From Dyadobacter luteus (GTDB taxonomy: Bacteria; Bacteroidota; Bacteroidia; Cytophagales; Spirosomataceae), in the NCBI RefSeq assembly GCF_003383615.1, contig NZ_QNUL01000014.1, positions 62,001 to 126,000 of the forward strand: a stretch of DNA of 64,000 bases. The letters run 5' to 3'. Position 1 is the first letter of the stretch. Each line of letters begins with the position of its first letter. The translations under genes and the position numbers were made by a program. The notes beneath the pieces were generated by a model, which saw only the letters and a list, made by a program, of their open reading frames with translations, ran no database searches and had not been told where the DNA came from. Below, in pieces: positions 63,564 to 64,000 of this stretch.

Positions 63564-63733
63564 CCATTTTTCCTTCGATTTACCGCATCAGGCAGTCTTC
63601 CAAAATCATATTCGTTGATTAGTACCACAGAATATGACATTAGTATTTAATTTTCCGGTTTGAATTAGGGAACTTTGCAACAGTTCCTCATCGATAGTCA
63701 GCGGAACGTTTTTAATACTAATCAGACTTAGTC

Positions 63734-64000
63734 ATGGCACATACAAACAGATTGTACAGCGTACTTTTCAACAAATGCCCTCGTTGCGGAGAAGGAGATT
63801 TCTTTATCTCTAAAAGTGCATATAGCCTCAGGAATTTTGACAAAATGAATAAACAGTGCCCCAAATGTGGAGAAAATCTGGTACCGGAGCCAGGCTTTTA
63901 TCAGGGAGCATTGTATATGAGTTACGCGTTTTATGTAGCCTTCATGGTTGTATACTTCCTGATATTCGTTAATTACTTCGAAGAATACCTGGATTATTTC
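63734..64000 (+). CDS. DUF983 family zinc-ribbon membrane protein, N-terminal part (cut by window edge)
   Basis: The first 89 codons of a small membrane protein. A zinc ribbon is formed by CPRCGEGDFF (about 15-24) and QCPKCGENLVPEPGFYQGA (about 45-63), followed by a hydrophobic span (MSYAFYVAFMVVYFLIFV). This matches DUF983, whose role is not established. The ATG at 63734 is the only good start. The 3' end lies outside the window. Confidence 0.85.
   Translation, partial: MAHTNRLYSVLFNKCPRCGEGDFFISKSAYSLRNFDKMNKQCPKCGENLVPEPGFYQGALYMSYAFYVAFMVVYFLIFVNYFEEYLDYF

Noticed and set aside
1..64000. tRNA or rRNA genes, CRISPR arrays, insertion sequences, prophage or att sites
   Set aside because: I looked through the intergenic stretches for cloverleaf-type arms, spaced direct repeats and transposase or integrase motifs and found none. 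The inverted repeats seen are terminators or short operator-like sites.

Overview
The window reads as chromosomal DNA of a Bacteroidota bacterium, most likely from Cytophagales (a Dyadobacter/Spirosomaceae-like genus is my best guess, not proven). The reasons are a glutamine synthetase III next to a eukaryote-type glutamine synthetase II, perfect TAnnTTTG -7 boxes upstream of several genes, MacB/FtsX-type permeases without an adjacent ATPase, weak Shine-Dalgarno signals, and a 2[4Fe-4S] ferredoxin divergent from a LuxC-like reductase. I see no rRNA, tRNA, CRISPR array, insertion sequence or phage gene. The window holds 56 protein genes, two of them cut by the window edges (rsmE on the left, a DUF983 gene on the right).

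Layout. 1-395: start of rsmE. 782-8940: nitrogen island with glnA (GSII), an acidic hypothetical protein, glnN (GSIII), mtaB, the ammonium channel amt and an outer-membrane porin. 9288-10789: divergent ferredoxin and acyl-CoA reductase. 10836-17089: a compact group of two serine esterases, an ATP-grasp ligase with a Lys/Ala/Pro-rich tail, a GCS2 carboxylate-amine ligase, a class I glutamine-amidotransferase-like protein and a second ATP-grasp that appears circularly permuted. It is followed by a class III aminotransferase and an aldose-epimerase-like protein. 19340-23287: a PAS-LuxR regulator, a degenerate SDR-like protein and an FtsX-type permease. 23357-36027: housekeeping (trxA, dnaE, trpS, prs, rplY, pdxA, yicC-like, a 3-methyladenine glycosylase). 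36180-49665: an orphan TPR histidine kinase, a methyltransferase, an RND/MMPL exporter, an M28 peptidase, an Anbu proteasome-like protein, small enzymes, surE and a hexuronate-type MFS transporter. 49731-53661: a haem-binding lipoprotein, then a TetR regulator and a thioredoxin-reductase-like flavoprotein, each preceded by the same 18-bp palindrome. 53767-56318: an RlmL-like methyltransferase and small proteins. 56581-63563: a signalling operon with two hybrid histidine kinases, a response regulator, CheR and CheB.

How the genes work together. The porin, Amt and two glutamine synthetases form a route for ammonium uptake and assimilation. The ligase group at 10836-17089 has the parts needed to build and trim a small amide- or peptide-linked compound and is the best candidate for an undescribed pathway. 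The TetR/flavoprotein pair looks like a self-contained regulon with two matching operators. The CheR/CheB operon lacks a chemoreceptor, and the long Glu/Gln-rich coiled coil of its large kinase could be the methylation target.

No database search was possible. Family names come from motifs read directly, and start codons were moved inward where the longest reading frame begins at a weak TTG.
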